A stretch of DNA of 64,000 bases from Verrucomicrobiales bacterium (GTDB lineage Bacteria; Verrucomicrobiota; Verrucomicrobiia; Verrucomicrobiales; DEV007). The DNA lies in NCBI GenBank assembly GCA_029213005.1, contig JARGPI010000014.1:1-64000 (forward strand), read 5' to 3'. The notes below the pieces were generated by a model. The model did not search any database and was not told the DNA's origin. It saw only the letters and a program-made list of their open reading frames with translations. Positions 43,807-53,151 of the stretch are shown one piece after another. Made by a program: the position numbers and the translations under genes. The stretch's first letter is position 1, and every line of letters starts with the position of its first letter.

Positions 43807-45729
43807 TCAGATCAGAGCCTCGCAATAAGCGAGAACTTCCTGAAACGGGACCTCTTCGAGCAGTCCAAATGAGTCGTGCCGATTGAGTCTCGCGCGGGTC
43901 GATGCGGGGCTCGACAAGCCACAGAGAAATCGGGCGAGCTGGCGTGGTTGTTTCAGTGCCTTGTGGTTTTCGGAATTGAGCTTCTGAATGATTTCGGCCT
44001 CTTCGGGGTCGATTGTCACCGGAGGCGGTGAGGGGAGCTTCTTCCCCCGGTTTTCCCCGGTGCAGACGCTGCACACCCCGCATTTGATTCCGGGATCACC
44101 AAAATACTCGAGAATCCGGCCGGCAAGACAGCGTTTCGCTTCGCAATGCTCCAACACGAGGCGGAGGCGATTGATTTCACCGACTTCCCGGGTCTCGAAA
44201 AGCTCCATCAACCGGGCGGTCAACTGGCTGACACTGCGTTCCCCGTCCGGATTGAGCCGGTAGGCGTGCCGGAGGCCGCTCGGTTGCGTTTTGAGATCGC
44301 CCATCTCCGCCAACTCGTCGATCGTCCGGCGGATCAAATCAGCGGGTTCGCCGGTCTGGTTCGCGATCGCTTCAATATCCGCCGTGAACCAGGTCCTGGC
44401 TTTGGTGGAATGGGCGAAGATCGCTTCGATCAATTTCTTTTGTTTAGGCGGGTGTCCCGAAAGGATCTGCTCCTTTTTGCGGAGGAACTGAAAACGGTAA
44501 CCGGCATAGTATGGTCCGCCGGGGATTATGACCTGATCCATTTCAAGGTAGGTGATTGCGGTCGATACCACGAGCGGCCGGATGTCGCGACTATAGGAAA
44601 GGTCGTATTTTGAAATAGAGAATTCGTCACCCTGAAGGAGGAGATGCTCGACTAGAGATTTGATCGCGGTGCGCGACGGGGTATCCCCGAAGACAAAGTT
44701 CTCCAAAACAACCAGATCACTTCGCGAGGCCAGAATCTCGCAGGTGGCGGGAGCTCCGTCCCGCCCCGCGCGCCCAGACTCCTGAACATAGTTTTCGAGC
44801 GATTTGGGTAGGTTGTAGTGATAGACATAGCGGATGTTTGACTTATCGATTCCCATCCCGAAAGCAATCGTTGCGACCACGATGCTTTCTTTATCATTCA
44901 TAAAATTATCCTGTAGTTCGGCGCGATGCTCATTCCGCATCCCGGCATGGTAGGCGCGGGCGCGAACGCCGGCGCGGGATAGAAATCCGGCGACCTCCTC
45001 AGCCGTTCTCTGCAGGGTCACATAGATCACAGTGGGGCCTGCGGGGCGTGACTGAAGTTTTTCAAGAAGGCGGGCTTTTTTCTCCTCGACCGGACATGGC
45101 TCGACCATAAACGTCAGGTTTTTCCGGTGGAAAGGCGTTTGGATCTGATCGTTTGCCTCGATTTGAAACCGCTTTCTGATGTCCGCCGCCACTTCCGGTG
45201 TTGCCGTTGCGGTGAGGCCGAGGATCCGCTCGACCTTGAGATCGCGGGCAAGGTCCGCCAGTTTCAAGTAATCAGGCCGGAAATTGTGGCCCCACTCGGA
45301 AATGCAGTGCGCTTCATCGACTGCGAGCATCGAAATCCGGCATTTCCGGAGGCGCCGGAGAAAGCCTTCGTTCGAAAGTCGTTCCGGGGCGACGTAAATC
45401 AGTTTCAGGGTCCCGGCGGCCATTTTGTCGTAGATCTCCTGAACTTCACTGAATTCCAGAGTGGAATCGAGCCGCGCCGCCGCGATCCCTAGAGCGGTCA
45501 GGGATTCCACCTGATCTTTCATCAGCGCGATGAGAGGGGAGACCACCAGTGTGATTCCCTCGAACACAAGAGCAGGGAGTTGATAGCAGAGGCTTTTGCC
45601 GCCACCGGTTGGGAAAATCGCCAGTGCCGAGCGACCTTCCAACAGAATGTCGACCACCTGTTCCTGACCGGGGCGGAACTCGTCGTGGTGAAAGTATTGC
45701 TTAAGAAGTGCTTTGGGTTGAGGCGGCAT
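43807..45729 (-). CDS. recQ: ATP-dependent DNA helicase RecQ
   Basis: 640 aa. Motif 0 (FRPGQEQVV), Walker A FPTGGGKSLCYQLPA, DEAH box AVDEAHCISEWGHNFRPDY, TATATPEV, and motif VI QESGRAGRDG are all present. The zinc module shows as CEAKRCLAGRILEYFGDPGIKCGVCSVC, then a short C-terminal domain without a clear HRDC fold. Unwinds DNA 3'-5' in recombination repair. Monocistronic, divergent from the PhoD fusion gene. Confidence 0.95.
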   Translation of the reverse strand: MPPQPKALLKQYFHHDEFRPGQEQVVDILLEGRSALAIFPTGGGKSLCYQLPALVFEGITLVVSPLIALMKDQVESLTALGIAAARLDSTLEFSEVQEIYDKMAAGTLKLIYVAPERLSNEGFLRRLRKCRISMLAVDEAHCISEWGHNFRPDYLKLADLARDLKVERILGLTATATPEVAADIRKRFQIEANDQIQTPFHRKNLTFMVEPCPVEEKKARLLEKLQSRPAGPTVIYVTLQRTAEEVAGFLSRAGVRARAYHAGMRNEHRAELQDNFMNDKESIVVATIAFGMGIDKSNIRYVYHYNLPKSLENYVQESGRAGRDGAPATCEILASRSDLVVLENFVFGDTPSRTAIKSLVEHLLLQGDEFSISKYDLSYSRDIRPLVVSTAITYLEMDQVIIPGGPYYAGYRFQFLRKKEQILSGHPPKQKKLIEAIFAHSTKARTWFTADIEAIANQTGEPADLIRRTIDELAEMGDLKTQPSGLRHAYRLNPDGERSVSQLTARLMELFETREVGEINRLRLVLEHCEAKRCLAGRILEYFGDPGIKCGVCSVCTGENRGKKLPSPPPVTIDPEEAEIIQKLNSENHKALKQPRQLARFLCGLSSPASTRARLNRHDSFGLLEEVPFQEVLAYCEALI

Positions 45730-45824
45730 CGCCAGCGAATCTAGTCACGGTATCCCAAAAAAACAGAAGAAATCCGTCTGTGATTTCCCTTGCTTCCAGT
45801 TCCGGGAATCCGAATGCTTAGATA

Positions 45825-48476
45825 ATGAAAACCGGTTTTGTTATTTTTCTATGTGGATGTCTCGGTAGTGGGATCGGATTGAGTGATGAAGTCTCCCGGA
45901 TTTTGTTCGGTTCCTGCATCAAGGAAGCCCATCCGGTTCCGATTTTTGAAACGATTGTAAAACAGGAACCGGATGCCTTTGTGTTTCTCGGCGATAATAT
46001 CTATGCCGATACCGATGACATGGCGGTGATGCAGGGAAAGTATGCAAAACTCGCAGCGAACCCCGGCTTTGCCGAACTAAAGAAAGTTTGTCCCATATTT
46101 GCAACCTGGGATGATCATGACTACGGGGTCAACGATGGCGGGGCTGACTACCAAAAGCGGGACGAAGCTCAAAAGGTATTTCTCGATTTCTGGGAAGAGC
46201 CTGCTGATTCATCGCGACGCAAATCCCCGGGTGTGTACGACTCGGTCGTGTTGGGAGAGGGCGATAGGAGGGTTCAACTGATTTTGCTGGATACCCGGTA
46301 TTTTCGAGGCCCCTTGAAAAAAGGAGAGCGTCGCGTCGGCGGGCCCTACTATCCGGAGGCGGAAGATGCCGGAGTGCCTATGCTCGGGGAGACCCAGTGG
46401 AAGTGGCTGGAGGCGCAGCTCAAAGTTCCGGCGGAAGTTCGAATTATTGCTTCCAGTATTCAGTTTGTTTCGGAGGCGGCGGGGCAGGAAACCTGGGCCA
46501 ATCTTCCAGGCGAGCAAAAAAGGATGCTGCAGTTAATCGAAAAGACCGGGGCGAATGGTATATTTTTCATCAGCGGGGATCGCCACTGGGCTGATATAGC
46601 GGCATTTCCAGACGAAGGGCCGTATCCGATTTATGACTTTACCTCCAGTGCCCTGAATCAGATCCACAAGCGGGGAACCCCGACCGATAATCGGTACCGC
46701 ATCGTAGATAACACGTTTCATCTGGAGAACTATGGTCAGATCGATATCGACTGGGAGGCACCGTCGGTAGAGATTGAGGTCAAAATCTGCGACCTGTCCG
46801 GTAATAGTCAGATCTCAAAGGTGGTTAGTCTGGACGAATTAAAACTATCGCAGAATCCCCTTCAGGCACAGGCTGATGAGATTCATCGAACCAGGCAGCA
46901 GCCTTCCGAGAGTGTTTCTCTGGGGAGGATCAAAGGGGATGACGCGGCGTTTGCGTTCGCCGGGGCGACTCATCAGGGTGGGCCCGTGCCCGATCAGGAT
47001 ACCCTCTATGAGATCGGTTCAATTACGAAAGTCTTCACCGCAATCTTATTGGCGGAAGCGGTTCGGACCGGTAAAGCATCACTCGATGACCCCGTCGCGA
47101 AATATTTACCCGTTTCTGCGATAGGTAAAAACAGCCCGCTGGACCGCATCACTTTAAAGTCACTGGCAACCCATACTTCAGGCTTACCACGATTGCCATC
47201 GGATCTGTTTTCGAAAGAAACCGATCCGAAAAACCCCTACGCTCACTATGATGAAAAACATCTCTATACCTATTTGAAAAAACTTACCGACGACGGCCTT
47301 GAGTCCCCGGGCAAACACTCTTACTCCAATCTGGGTTTTGGCTTGCTGGGGCATATCCTGGAGTTGCTGTGGGAGAAGCCCTGTTCGGAACTGGTTGAAG
47401 AGCAGATTTTCGGTCCTCTGGGAATGGAGGATTCGTTTATTCTGACTAAGGTCGCCGATTTGCCCAATTCGCTCGCGAAGAAAATGGCGACAGGGCATCA
47501 TGGGGGAAAAGCGGTGCCTCACTGGGAGCTTAACGTGTTCGCCGGAGCGGGTGCCGGTATTTCCTCGGCTAATGATCTCCTTAAGTTTGCCCGGGCGCAC
47601 TGGTCCGACGAAACCCCTCCTGGACTGGCCGAATCGTTGAAAAAAGTTGGTGAGCCGCAGCTCGAAAAACAAGGGCTGGGTTGGCTGCTTTCCGGACCGA
47701 GGAGGGTTCATAATGGCGGAACCGGCGGATTCCGGTCTGAATTGTCGATCAATGTCGAAAAAAAGACCGCCCGGGTCACTCTGAAGAACTCGGCCGGCGA
47801 GTCGGTGGAATCGGAGGTGTCTGGCGATTTCAGTGCCGTCACCGGTTTCTGGGAGGGTGTCCTCGATGCCGGTGCTCAACAGCTAAAGCTTGTTATGTCA
47901 GTCGATCGTACTGGTCGGATCCTCGGTTTCAGTATCGACCAGGGGGGTGCGGTCTTCGAAGCGGCCAAAACCAGTTTTAAGGACGGACGACTTACGGCGT
48001 CTTTTCCGTCGGTCGGGGCGTATTACCATGCCGGGTTGAAGGACGGTTCTCTGGTAGGGAAATGGTCTCAAGGCGGTGATCTGAATTTGACTATGATGCC
48101 TTCTGAAACGATGCCGGATTCTTTACTGAAAGGGCTCTCTGTGAAATATCCGAAAAGCCTGAACCCTTTACTGGGCTGCTGGTCCGGATTTATCGGGGGT
48201 AAATCGGGCTTGTTTGTCTACATCAAAGTTGAGAAATTGGGGGACTCGTTTTTGGCACAATTGTATAGTCCCGATCAGTCGCCGGCTCCGATGCCGGTCT
48301 CCCGCCTGCGTCTCGAAGGTGATGATGTGGTTTTGGAAGTGGCCGCTGTCAAAGGTGGTTTTCGGGGCAAATTCGACCGTGAATCGAAATCACTGACGGG
48401 CACCTGGAATCAAGGACGGGACATACCTCTGGCTTTGAGCTGGTCTGAGGCACCGCCGGAGAGGCCTGAGAAATAA
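45825..48476 (+). CDS. PhoD-like phosphatase / serine beta-lactamase-family fusion
   Basis: 883 aa in one open frame, with signal peptide (GFVIFLCGCLGSGIGLS). Residues about 20-330 are a PhoD-type metallophosphatase: FGSCIKE, LGDNIYADTDD, WDDHDYGVNDGG and SGDRHWAD are the metal-binding motifs. From about 360 to 640 it is a class C beta-lactamase/penicillin-binding-like domain: SITK with nucleophile Ser399, the YSN motif and HNGGTGGF. The last 230 residues contain two similar beta-rich segments (FWEGVLDAG and CWSGFIGGK starts; each ends in GKWSQGGDL or GTWNQGRDI). PhoD acts on phosphodiesters or alkylphosphates, the second domain on an ester or peptide. Periplasmic. Confidence 0.85.
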   Translation: MKTGFVIFLCGCLGSGIGLSDEVSRILFGSCIKEAHPVPIFETIVKQEPDAFVFLGDNIYADTDDMAVMQGKYAKLAANPGFAELKKVCPIFATWDDHDYGVNDGGADYQKRDEAQKVFLDFWEEPADSSRRKSPGVYDSVVLGEGDRRVQLILLDTRYFRGPLKKGERRVGGPYYPEAEDAGVPMLGETQWKWLEAQLKVPAEVRIIASSIQFVSEAAGQETWANLPGEQKRMLQLIEKTGANGIFFISGDRHWADIAAFPDEGPYPIYDFTSSALNQIHKRGTPTDNRYRIVDNTFHLENYGQIDIDWEAPSVEIEVKICDLSGNSQISKVVSLDELKLSQNPLQAQADEIHRTRQQPSESVSLGRIKGDDAAFAFAGATHQGGPVPDQDTLYEIGSITKVFTAILLAEAVRTGKASLDDPVAKYLPVSAIGKNSPLDRITLKSLATHTSGLPRLPSDLFSKETDPKNPYAHYDEKHLYTYLKKLTDDGLESPGKHSYSNLGFGLLGHILELLWEKPCSELVEEQIFGPLGMEDSFILTKVADLPNSLAKKMATGHHGGKAVPHWELNVFAGAGAGISSANDLLKFARAHWSDETPPGLAESLKKVGEPQLEKQGLGWLLSGPRRVHNGGTGGFRSELSINVEKKTARVTLKNSAGESVESEVSGDFSAVTGFWEGVLDAGAQQLKLVMSVDRTGRILGFSIDQGGAVFEAAKTSFKDGRLTASFPSVGAYYHAGLKDGSLVGKWSQGGDLNLTMMPSETMPDSLLKGLSVKYPKSLNPLLGCWSGFIGGKSGLFVYIKVEKLGDSFLAQLYSPDQSPAPMPVSRLRLEGDDVVLEVAAVKGGFRGKFDRESKSLTGTWNQGRDIPLALSWSEAPPERPEK

Positions 48477-48484
48477 TCTGGTTA

Positions 48485-48943
48485 ATGAAAATATTTCGGA
48501 AAACGGTTCAGATCAATGTGAGTGCGGAAAAGCTGGAGGCGTGGCACTATGAAAAAGGCGCCTTCGAACGTCTCTGTCCTCCGTGGGAAAAAATGAAGGT
48601 AATAGAAGCTCCTGCAGAGATTGCTGATGGAACCCGGGTCGTGATCGCGACCAAAACCGGGCCCCTCTGGCTGAAGTGGGTGGCGGAGCATCGGGACTGC
48701 CGTCCGGGGGAGAGTTTTGCCGATATTCAGATCAGCGGTCCTTTTGCAAACTGGATTCATCTTCATCGCTTTCATTCGCTCGGAGAAAACTGCTGCGAGT
48801 TGGAGGACCTGATTACCTACCGTCTGCCCTTTGGCTTTATAGGTGATTGGTTTGGATCTGCTTTTGTGAAAAGAAAGCTTCAGAGAGTTTTTGAATATCG
48901 TCACAGGGTTACTAAAGAATCGCTGGAGAGCGTCGAGGTGTAA
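48485..48943 (+). CDS. SRPBCC-family protein
   Basis: 152 aa. The start KTVQINVSAEKLEAWHYEKGAFERLCPPWEKMKV and the later RFHSLGENCCELEDLITYRLPFG fit the START/Bet v1 helix-grip fold (COG4276-like) that often accompanies the SDR gene found next door. No catalytic residues can be assigned. It follows the PhoD fusion by 8 bp and converges on the SDR gene with a 7-bp gap. Confidence 0.8.
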   Translation: MKIFRKTVQINVSAEKLEAWHYEKGAFERLCPPWEKMKVIEAPAEIADGTRVVIATKTGPLWLKWVAEHRDCRPGESFADIQISGPFANWIHLHRFHSLGENCCELEDLITYRLPFGFIGDWFGSAFVKRKLQRVFEYRHRVTKESLESVEV

Positions 48944-48950
48944 CCGTTCG

Positions 48951-50423
48951 TTAGCTGGGAGACGCTTCAAGTCGACTGCGCTTTGCCGGAATCTGTCCCG
49001 CGATAATCGAACCCATCTTTTGGAAGATGAAAAAGTGAAAGGGAAATACGGAGTACCAGTAAAGTCGCCCAAACAATCCGTTGGGGCGAAAGGTCGCGGT
49101 TTGTTTCAGAGTGTTTTCCGCTGTGACCTCCCATTCCAACCAGGCTTCCCCGGGTAGTTTCATCTCCGCAAGCAGGAGCAGCCTTCCGTTATCGTAATCT
49201 GCGACGAGGACGCGCCAGAAATCAAGAGCATCCCCGGTGATCAAATTTGAGGCGTGACCCCGGCCTCTCCGCAAGCCAGTTCCCCCAATGAGCCGGTCGA
49301 TCCAGCCCCGGAGGCTCCAGGCCCAGTCGTAGGTATACCAGCCGGTTTTTCCTCCGATTGACCAAATGCGCTTCTTTGTCTGTTCGGGGGAGTCCGCAAT
49401 ATCAAAAGTCCGGGCGTCGGTCAGGATGCCATGCTCTGGAGGTTTGATTTGTTTCAGGTAGTGACTGTCGAGCCGGCCGGAGGCAAGAGCGTCGAACCAG
49501 TTTGATGGTACATGGTTCTGGGCGATTTTAGCAAAAGCGCGTTTGATCGATTCGCTATAGTTCAGCAAATCCTGAGGAACGACTTCCCGAATCGAGTTGT
49601 CCTGGCAGACCACATCGTGCTTCATACTGTCAACCAGCGCTCTGGCCAGGGGAAAGCTGGTCGAGGTAACAAAAAACAGCCAGTAGGAGGAAAGTCGCGG
49701 GGTCATCACCGGAACCGGGATGATCAAGCGGGACAGGTCCCGTTCTTTAGCATAGCCGAGGAGCATCTCCCGATAAGTGAGCACGTCAGGACCGCCGATT
49801 TCGAAGCTTTTCCCGATCGCTTCACGGTTGCCGAGGACGCCGGTCAAATAGGCAATCACGTTGCTGATCGCGATTGGCTGGCATTTGGTTTTGAGCCACT
49901 TAGGGGCCACCATAATTGGCAGTTTCTCTACCAGATCACGAATAATTTCGAATGAGGCGGAACCCGATCCAACTATGATCGGAGCGCGGAGAGTGGTTAA
50001 CGGGACTGAGCCTGAGTTCAGAATTGTCTCTACTTTGGCGCGGGACTGGAGGTGGGCGGAGGTTTTCGACGGGTTTTCTTCAGGTATAATTCCGCTTAGG
50101 TAAATAATTTGCCGTGCTCCGGTTGGCTCGATTGCCGTCGCGAAGTTTCGCGCGCAGTCCGATTCCAGAGTCGGGAATTGACCGGAACCAGATCCCATTG
50201 AATGAACGAGATAGTAGGCAGCATCAATGTCCTGCGGGAGCCGCAACGTCGCCGGGTCGAGCAGGTCGCCTTCAATTAGCGATATATCAAAATTCTCGAA
50301 GTCTCTGGAGGGGAAGCGACGTCGATCCCTCACCAGGCACGTGACCTTGTGTCCTGCCTCAAGAAGCTCCGGTAATAATCTGAGGCCGACGTAGCCGTTC
50401 GCTCCTGTGAGAAGGATGTGCAT
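48951..50423 (-). CDS. SDR-type NAD(P)-binding protein with DUF2867 domain
   Basis: 490 aa. The N-terminal part is an atypical SDR Rossmann domain (LLTGANGYVGLRLLPELLEAGH, later AYYLVHSMGSG and LRAPIIVGSGS). Residues about 330-480 match DUF2867 (WSIGGKTGWYTYDWAWSLRGWIDRLIGG, GDALDFWRVL, LPGEAWLEWEV, FRPNGLFGRLYWYSVFPFH). Such two-domain proteins are common in sets with SRPBCC, photolyase and FAD-oxidoreductase genes. The reaction is unknown. Confidence 0.88.
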   Translation of the reverse strand: MHILLTGANGYVGLRLLPELLEAGHKVTCLVRDRRRFPSRDFENFDISLIEGDLLDPATLRLPQDIDAAYYLVHSMGSGSGQFPTLESDCARNFATAIEPTGARQIIYLSGIIPEENPSKTSAHLQSRAKVETILNSGSVPLTTLRAPIIVGSGSASFEIIRDLVEKLPIMVAPKWLKTKCQPIAISNVIAYLTGVLGNREAIGKSFEIGGPDVLTYREMLLGYAKERDLSRLIIPVPVMTPRLSSYWLFFVTSTSFPLARALVDSMKHDVVCQDNSIREVVPQDLLNYSESIKRAFAKIAQNHVPSNWFDALASGRLDSHYLKQIKPPEHGILTDARTFDIADSPEQTKKRIWSIGGKTGWYTYDWAWSLRGWIDRLIGGTGLRRGRGHASNLITGDALDFWRVLVADYDNGRLLLLAEMKLPGEAWLEWEVTAENTLKQTATFRPNGLFGRLYWYSVFPFHFFIFQKMGSIIAGQIPAKRSRLEASPS

Positions 50424-50490
50424 GGCATTAGGATACGAAAACCAATCGGGTTTAGTCGACTAAAGAAACGACTTTCGGCTTCGCTGCCTG

Positions 50491-51579
50491 TTACAGGGAA
50501 AAATTTGGAGGCAGCAGGACGGTGTCGATTGCATGGATCAAACCATCGGAGCATTTTAGGTTTGAGCTGATCACAACTGCGTCATTCACCCGAACCGTAT
50601 TGCTTTCAGCGGTAAGTTTGAGGACCGTGCCTTCTACGGATTTCACTTCTCTGGATTTCATGGAATCAGAAAGCTCGATGCTTCCCGGGACAACATGATA
50701 GGACAGCACTGAGATCAGCTTCTTTTGATTGGCCGGTTCCAGGAGTTGTTCTAAAACACCTTCCGGCAGATTCGAAAATGCTTCATTCGTTGGGGCGATC
50801 AGGGTCAGAGCATTGTCCCATTGAAAAAAGGTAGTGAGGCCTGCGGTATCAAGAGCGGTCTTTAAAGTCGAGAAGCGTCCGTCGGCGGTCAGTGTGGCAA
50901 TCAGCTTCTTGTGATTCTCTGAATTATCAGGTGTGTCCTTCACCGGCTTACTTTCGCTATAGTTTCCCTGTCCTTTGCCGTAGGTTCGGATCCAACCGAT
51001 CTCAAGCTGGAAGGGGCCTTCCTTTTTATCACCCAGCAAGATTGAGATTCGCTGGATTTTAGAAAGATTCAGTTTCTTATCCGGTAGCTGTTTGCCGCGG
51101 AAACTGCCTTTAAAAGAATCGAAGGGGACTTTCACTTGCTGCCATTCGCCTGCTACGGTGTTGAACTCACCGGAAAATGAGACTGGTCTTCCGAAATAGC
51201 GGGCGTCGGAGTCAAAGCGTGCTTCGTAGGTTCGTCCATCGCCCTTGACGTAGAGTAGCAGGCCGAGGTCGTTACTCAGGTTAAGATCAACATCTCCGCT
51301 CCGCACCGTAGAGAATCCACCGTTATTTTGGAGCGACAGATCGCCGGAGAACTGCATTGTATCTGCGTCCGTGAAATTGACCGCTCCCCGCGACAAACCT
51401 CCCATAACCCCGTCGTTCACGACCCGCCAATTCATCTTTTCATTCTCCCCGGGGGCGAACTCAGTGATTGACTGTCCCCGCCAGGCTCCGGGTTTGCTAT
51501 CTGCCCCGTGGGTCTCATTTAGTAGTGGGAACATGATGGAGAACAGGGTTAAAACTTGGCACGACCTCTTGATTTTCAT
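50491..51579 (-). CDS. CIA30 - fasciclin fusion protein
   Basis: 362 aa with signal peptide (LTLFSIMFPLLNETHG). Residues about 45-195 are a CIA30-type beta-sandwich (WRVVNDGVMGGLSRG, GDLSLQNNGGFSTVRS, FDSFKGSFRGK). Residues about 225-360 are a fasciclin FAS1 domain (FSTLKTALDTAGLTTFFQ, TLIAPTNEAFSNLPEGVLEQLL, YHVVPGSIELSD, DGLIHAIDTVLLPP). Both halves occur separately in bacteria; the fusion is less usual. Secreted, possibly adhesive or ligand-binding. Divergent from the FAD oxidoreductase. Confidence 0.85.
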   Translation of the reverse strand: MKIKRSCQVLTLFSIMFPLLNETHGADSKPGAWRGQSITEFAPGENEKMNWRVVNDGVMGGLSRGAVNFTDADTMQFSGDLSLQNNGGFSTVRSGDVDLNLSNDLGLLLYVKGDGRTYEARFDSDARYFGRPVSFSGEFNTVAGEWQQVKVPFDSFKGSFRGKQLPDKKLNLSKIQRISILLGDKKEGPFQLEIGWIRTYGKGQGNYSESKPVKDTPDNSENHKKLIATLTADGRFSTLKTALDTAGLTTFFQWDNALTLIAPTNEAFSNLPEGVLEQLLEPANQKKLISVLSYHVVPGSIELSDSMKSREVKSVEGTVLKLTAESNTVRVNDAVVISSNLKCSDGLIHAIDTVLLPPNFSL

Positions 51580-51690
51580 TGGTGTGTTTACGCCTTATCT
51601 TTCGGCTTTGGTTCAAATTTTAATGTTTTAGTTTCCGAAATGAGTGATGTGATCTTTTTGCGCAAGCGACTCGTAGCGTAGGTTTCACCA

Positions 51691-52899
51691 ATGAAAGAGG
51701 AAACGATTATCGTCGGGGGAGGATTGGCGGGGCTGACTTGCGCTGTGAAGCTGCACGAAGCGGGCCGGCCTTTCCGGTTACTGGAAAGTTCGGATGGTCC
51801 GGGGGGCAGAGTCCGGACAGACCTGGTTGACGGGTTCCGGCTTGATCGTGGATTTCAGGTCTATCTGGATTCGTATCGCAATGCCGGTCAACTTCTTGAT
51901 CTGGATGCGCTTGATCTTCGCCCCTTCCTGCCCGGGGCATTGGTGTGGAAGGAGGGAAAGCTCCGGGAGATTCTCGATGTTTTCCGGCATCCCTTTTCGA
52001 TTCCCCGCACCGCACTGCAACCGGTCGGGACGATTAAAGATAAATGGCTCGTCGCCCAACTCAGGTTTCATATACTTAGTTTATCCGCCGCAGAAATCTG
52101 GGAACTGCCGAATGTCACTACGGAAACATACCTTCGGGAATTCGGGTTTTCCCCGAACATGATCGATGACTTTTTTCGTAGTTTTTACGGAGGCATTTTT
52201 CTGGAAAATGAATTGAAGACGTCAGCGAGGATGTTTGCATTTACCTTTCAGCATTTTACGAACGGTTGCGCGACCCTGCCCGCCGGTGGTATGCAGGCAA
52301 TTCCGAATCAACTGGCGTCCCGCCTGCCTGCGGAATCTCTATTTTATAAAACCGATGTTGAATCAATTAGGGAAGGAGTCGTCTCAACCGGGGCGGGGGA
52401 GCTGCGGGCGGAACAGATCGTCATAGCTACCGACGGCTCCACTGCTGCGAAATGGTTTCCGGAGAGGGTAGCCCCGGAGTGGCACTCAACGAGTTGCTTT
52501 CAATTTGCCTCGGACCGTCCTCCGGTTAATCAACCAATCGTTGTGTTAAAGGGGGACCGCGACAGTCCGATAAACAATCTATGTGTTCCGTCGTTGGTTG
52601 CGCCTTCCTACGCCCCGCCCGGTAAACATCTGATTTCTGTATCAGTCTCTGACGGTTTATCCGACGAAAGTATCGTAAGGAGGGAGCTGGAGCATTGGTT
52701 TGGTGGCGAGGTAAAGGATTGGGTTTGTCTGCGTCATGAATTAATTCGTAAAGCACTGCCAATCAACCCGCCCGGACACCTCGTTGGGCCGCCCCGGAAC
52801 GGTAACATTTTCTTCTGTGGTGACCACACCACCAGTGCGTCAATTGAAGGTGCCGTGTTGTCAGGCTTGAGGGTTGCGGACCGGATCCTTCGACGATAA
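51691..52899 (+). CDS. FAD/NAD(P)-dependent amine-oxidase-type oxidoreductase
   Basis: 402 aa. The N-terminus carries the dinucleotide-binding GGGLAGLTCAVKLHEAG and the second flavin motif DGPGGRVRTD. The C-terminal FFCGDHTTSASIEGAVLSGLRVADRIL is the end motif of the phytoene desaturase/protoporphyrinogen oxidase-like family. Soluble. The substrate is unknown, perhaps an isoprenoid or a lipid. Shares a 111-bp divergent promoter region with the CIA30-fasciclin gene. Confidence 0.88.
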   Translation: MKEETIIVGGGLAGLTCAVKLHEAGRPFRLLESSDGPGGRVRTDLVDGFRLDRGFQVYLDSYRNAGQLLDLDALDLRPFLPGALVWKEGKLREILDVFRHPFSIPRTALQPVGTIKDKWLVAQLRFHILSLSAAEIWELPNVTTETYLREFGFSPNMIDDFFRSFYGGIFLENELKTSARMFAFTFQHFTNGCATLPAGGMQAIPNQLASRLPAESLFYKTDVESIREGVVSTGAGELRAEQIVIATDGSTAAKWFPERVAPEWHSTSCFQFASDRPPVNQPIVVLKGDRDSPINNLCVPSLVAPSYAPPGKHLISVSVSDGLSDESIVRRELEHWFGGEVKDWVCLRHELIRKALPINPPGHLVGPPRNGNIFFCGDHTTSASIEGAVLSGLRVADRILRR

Positions 52900-53151
52900 T
52901 CACGAATTGGCACAATTTTTCCCGGTGGCATTGGAAATGCAAGAGGAACAAGAAGGCGATCCCGACCATTTCTATCATCGTGGTTGACCAAGGGCCCGGG
53001 TCGGTGTCGCCACCGCTTTGCGTTGCAGATAGCAATTAACGTTCGTGCGAAATGCAACCTTTCTATCCCCGGTGAACGTGGGATTCCGCTGTTCAGCCGC
53101 GGCACGCCTCCTGCGATAATTGATAGGTAACAATTAACGAAAGGAAAAATA

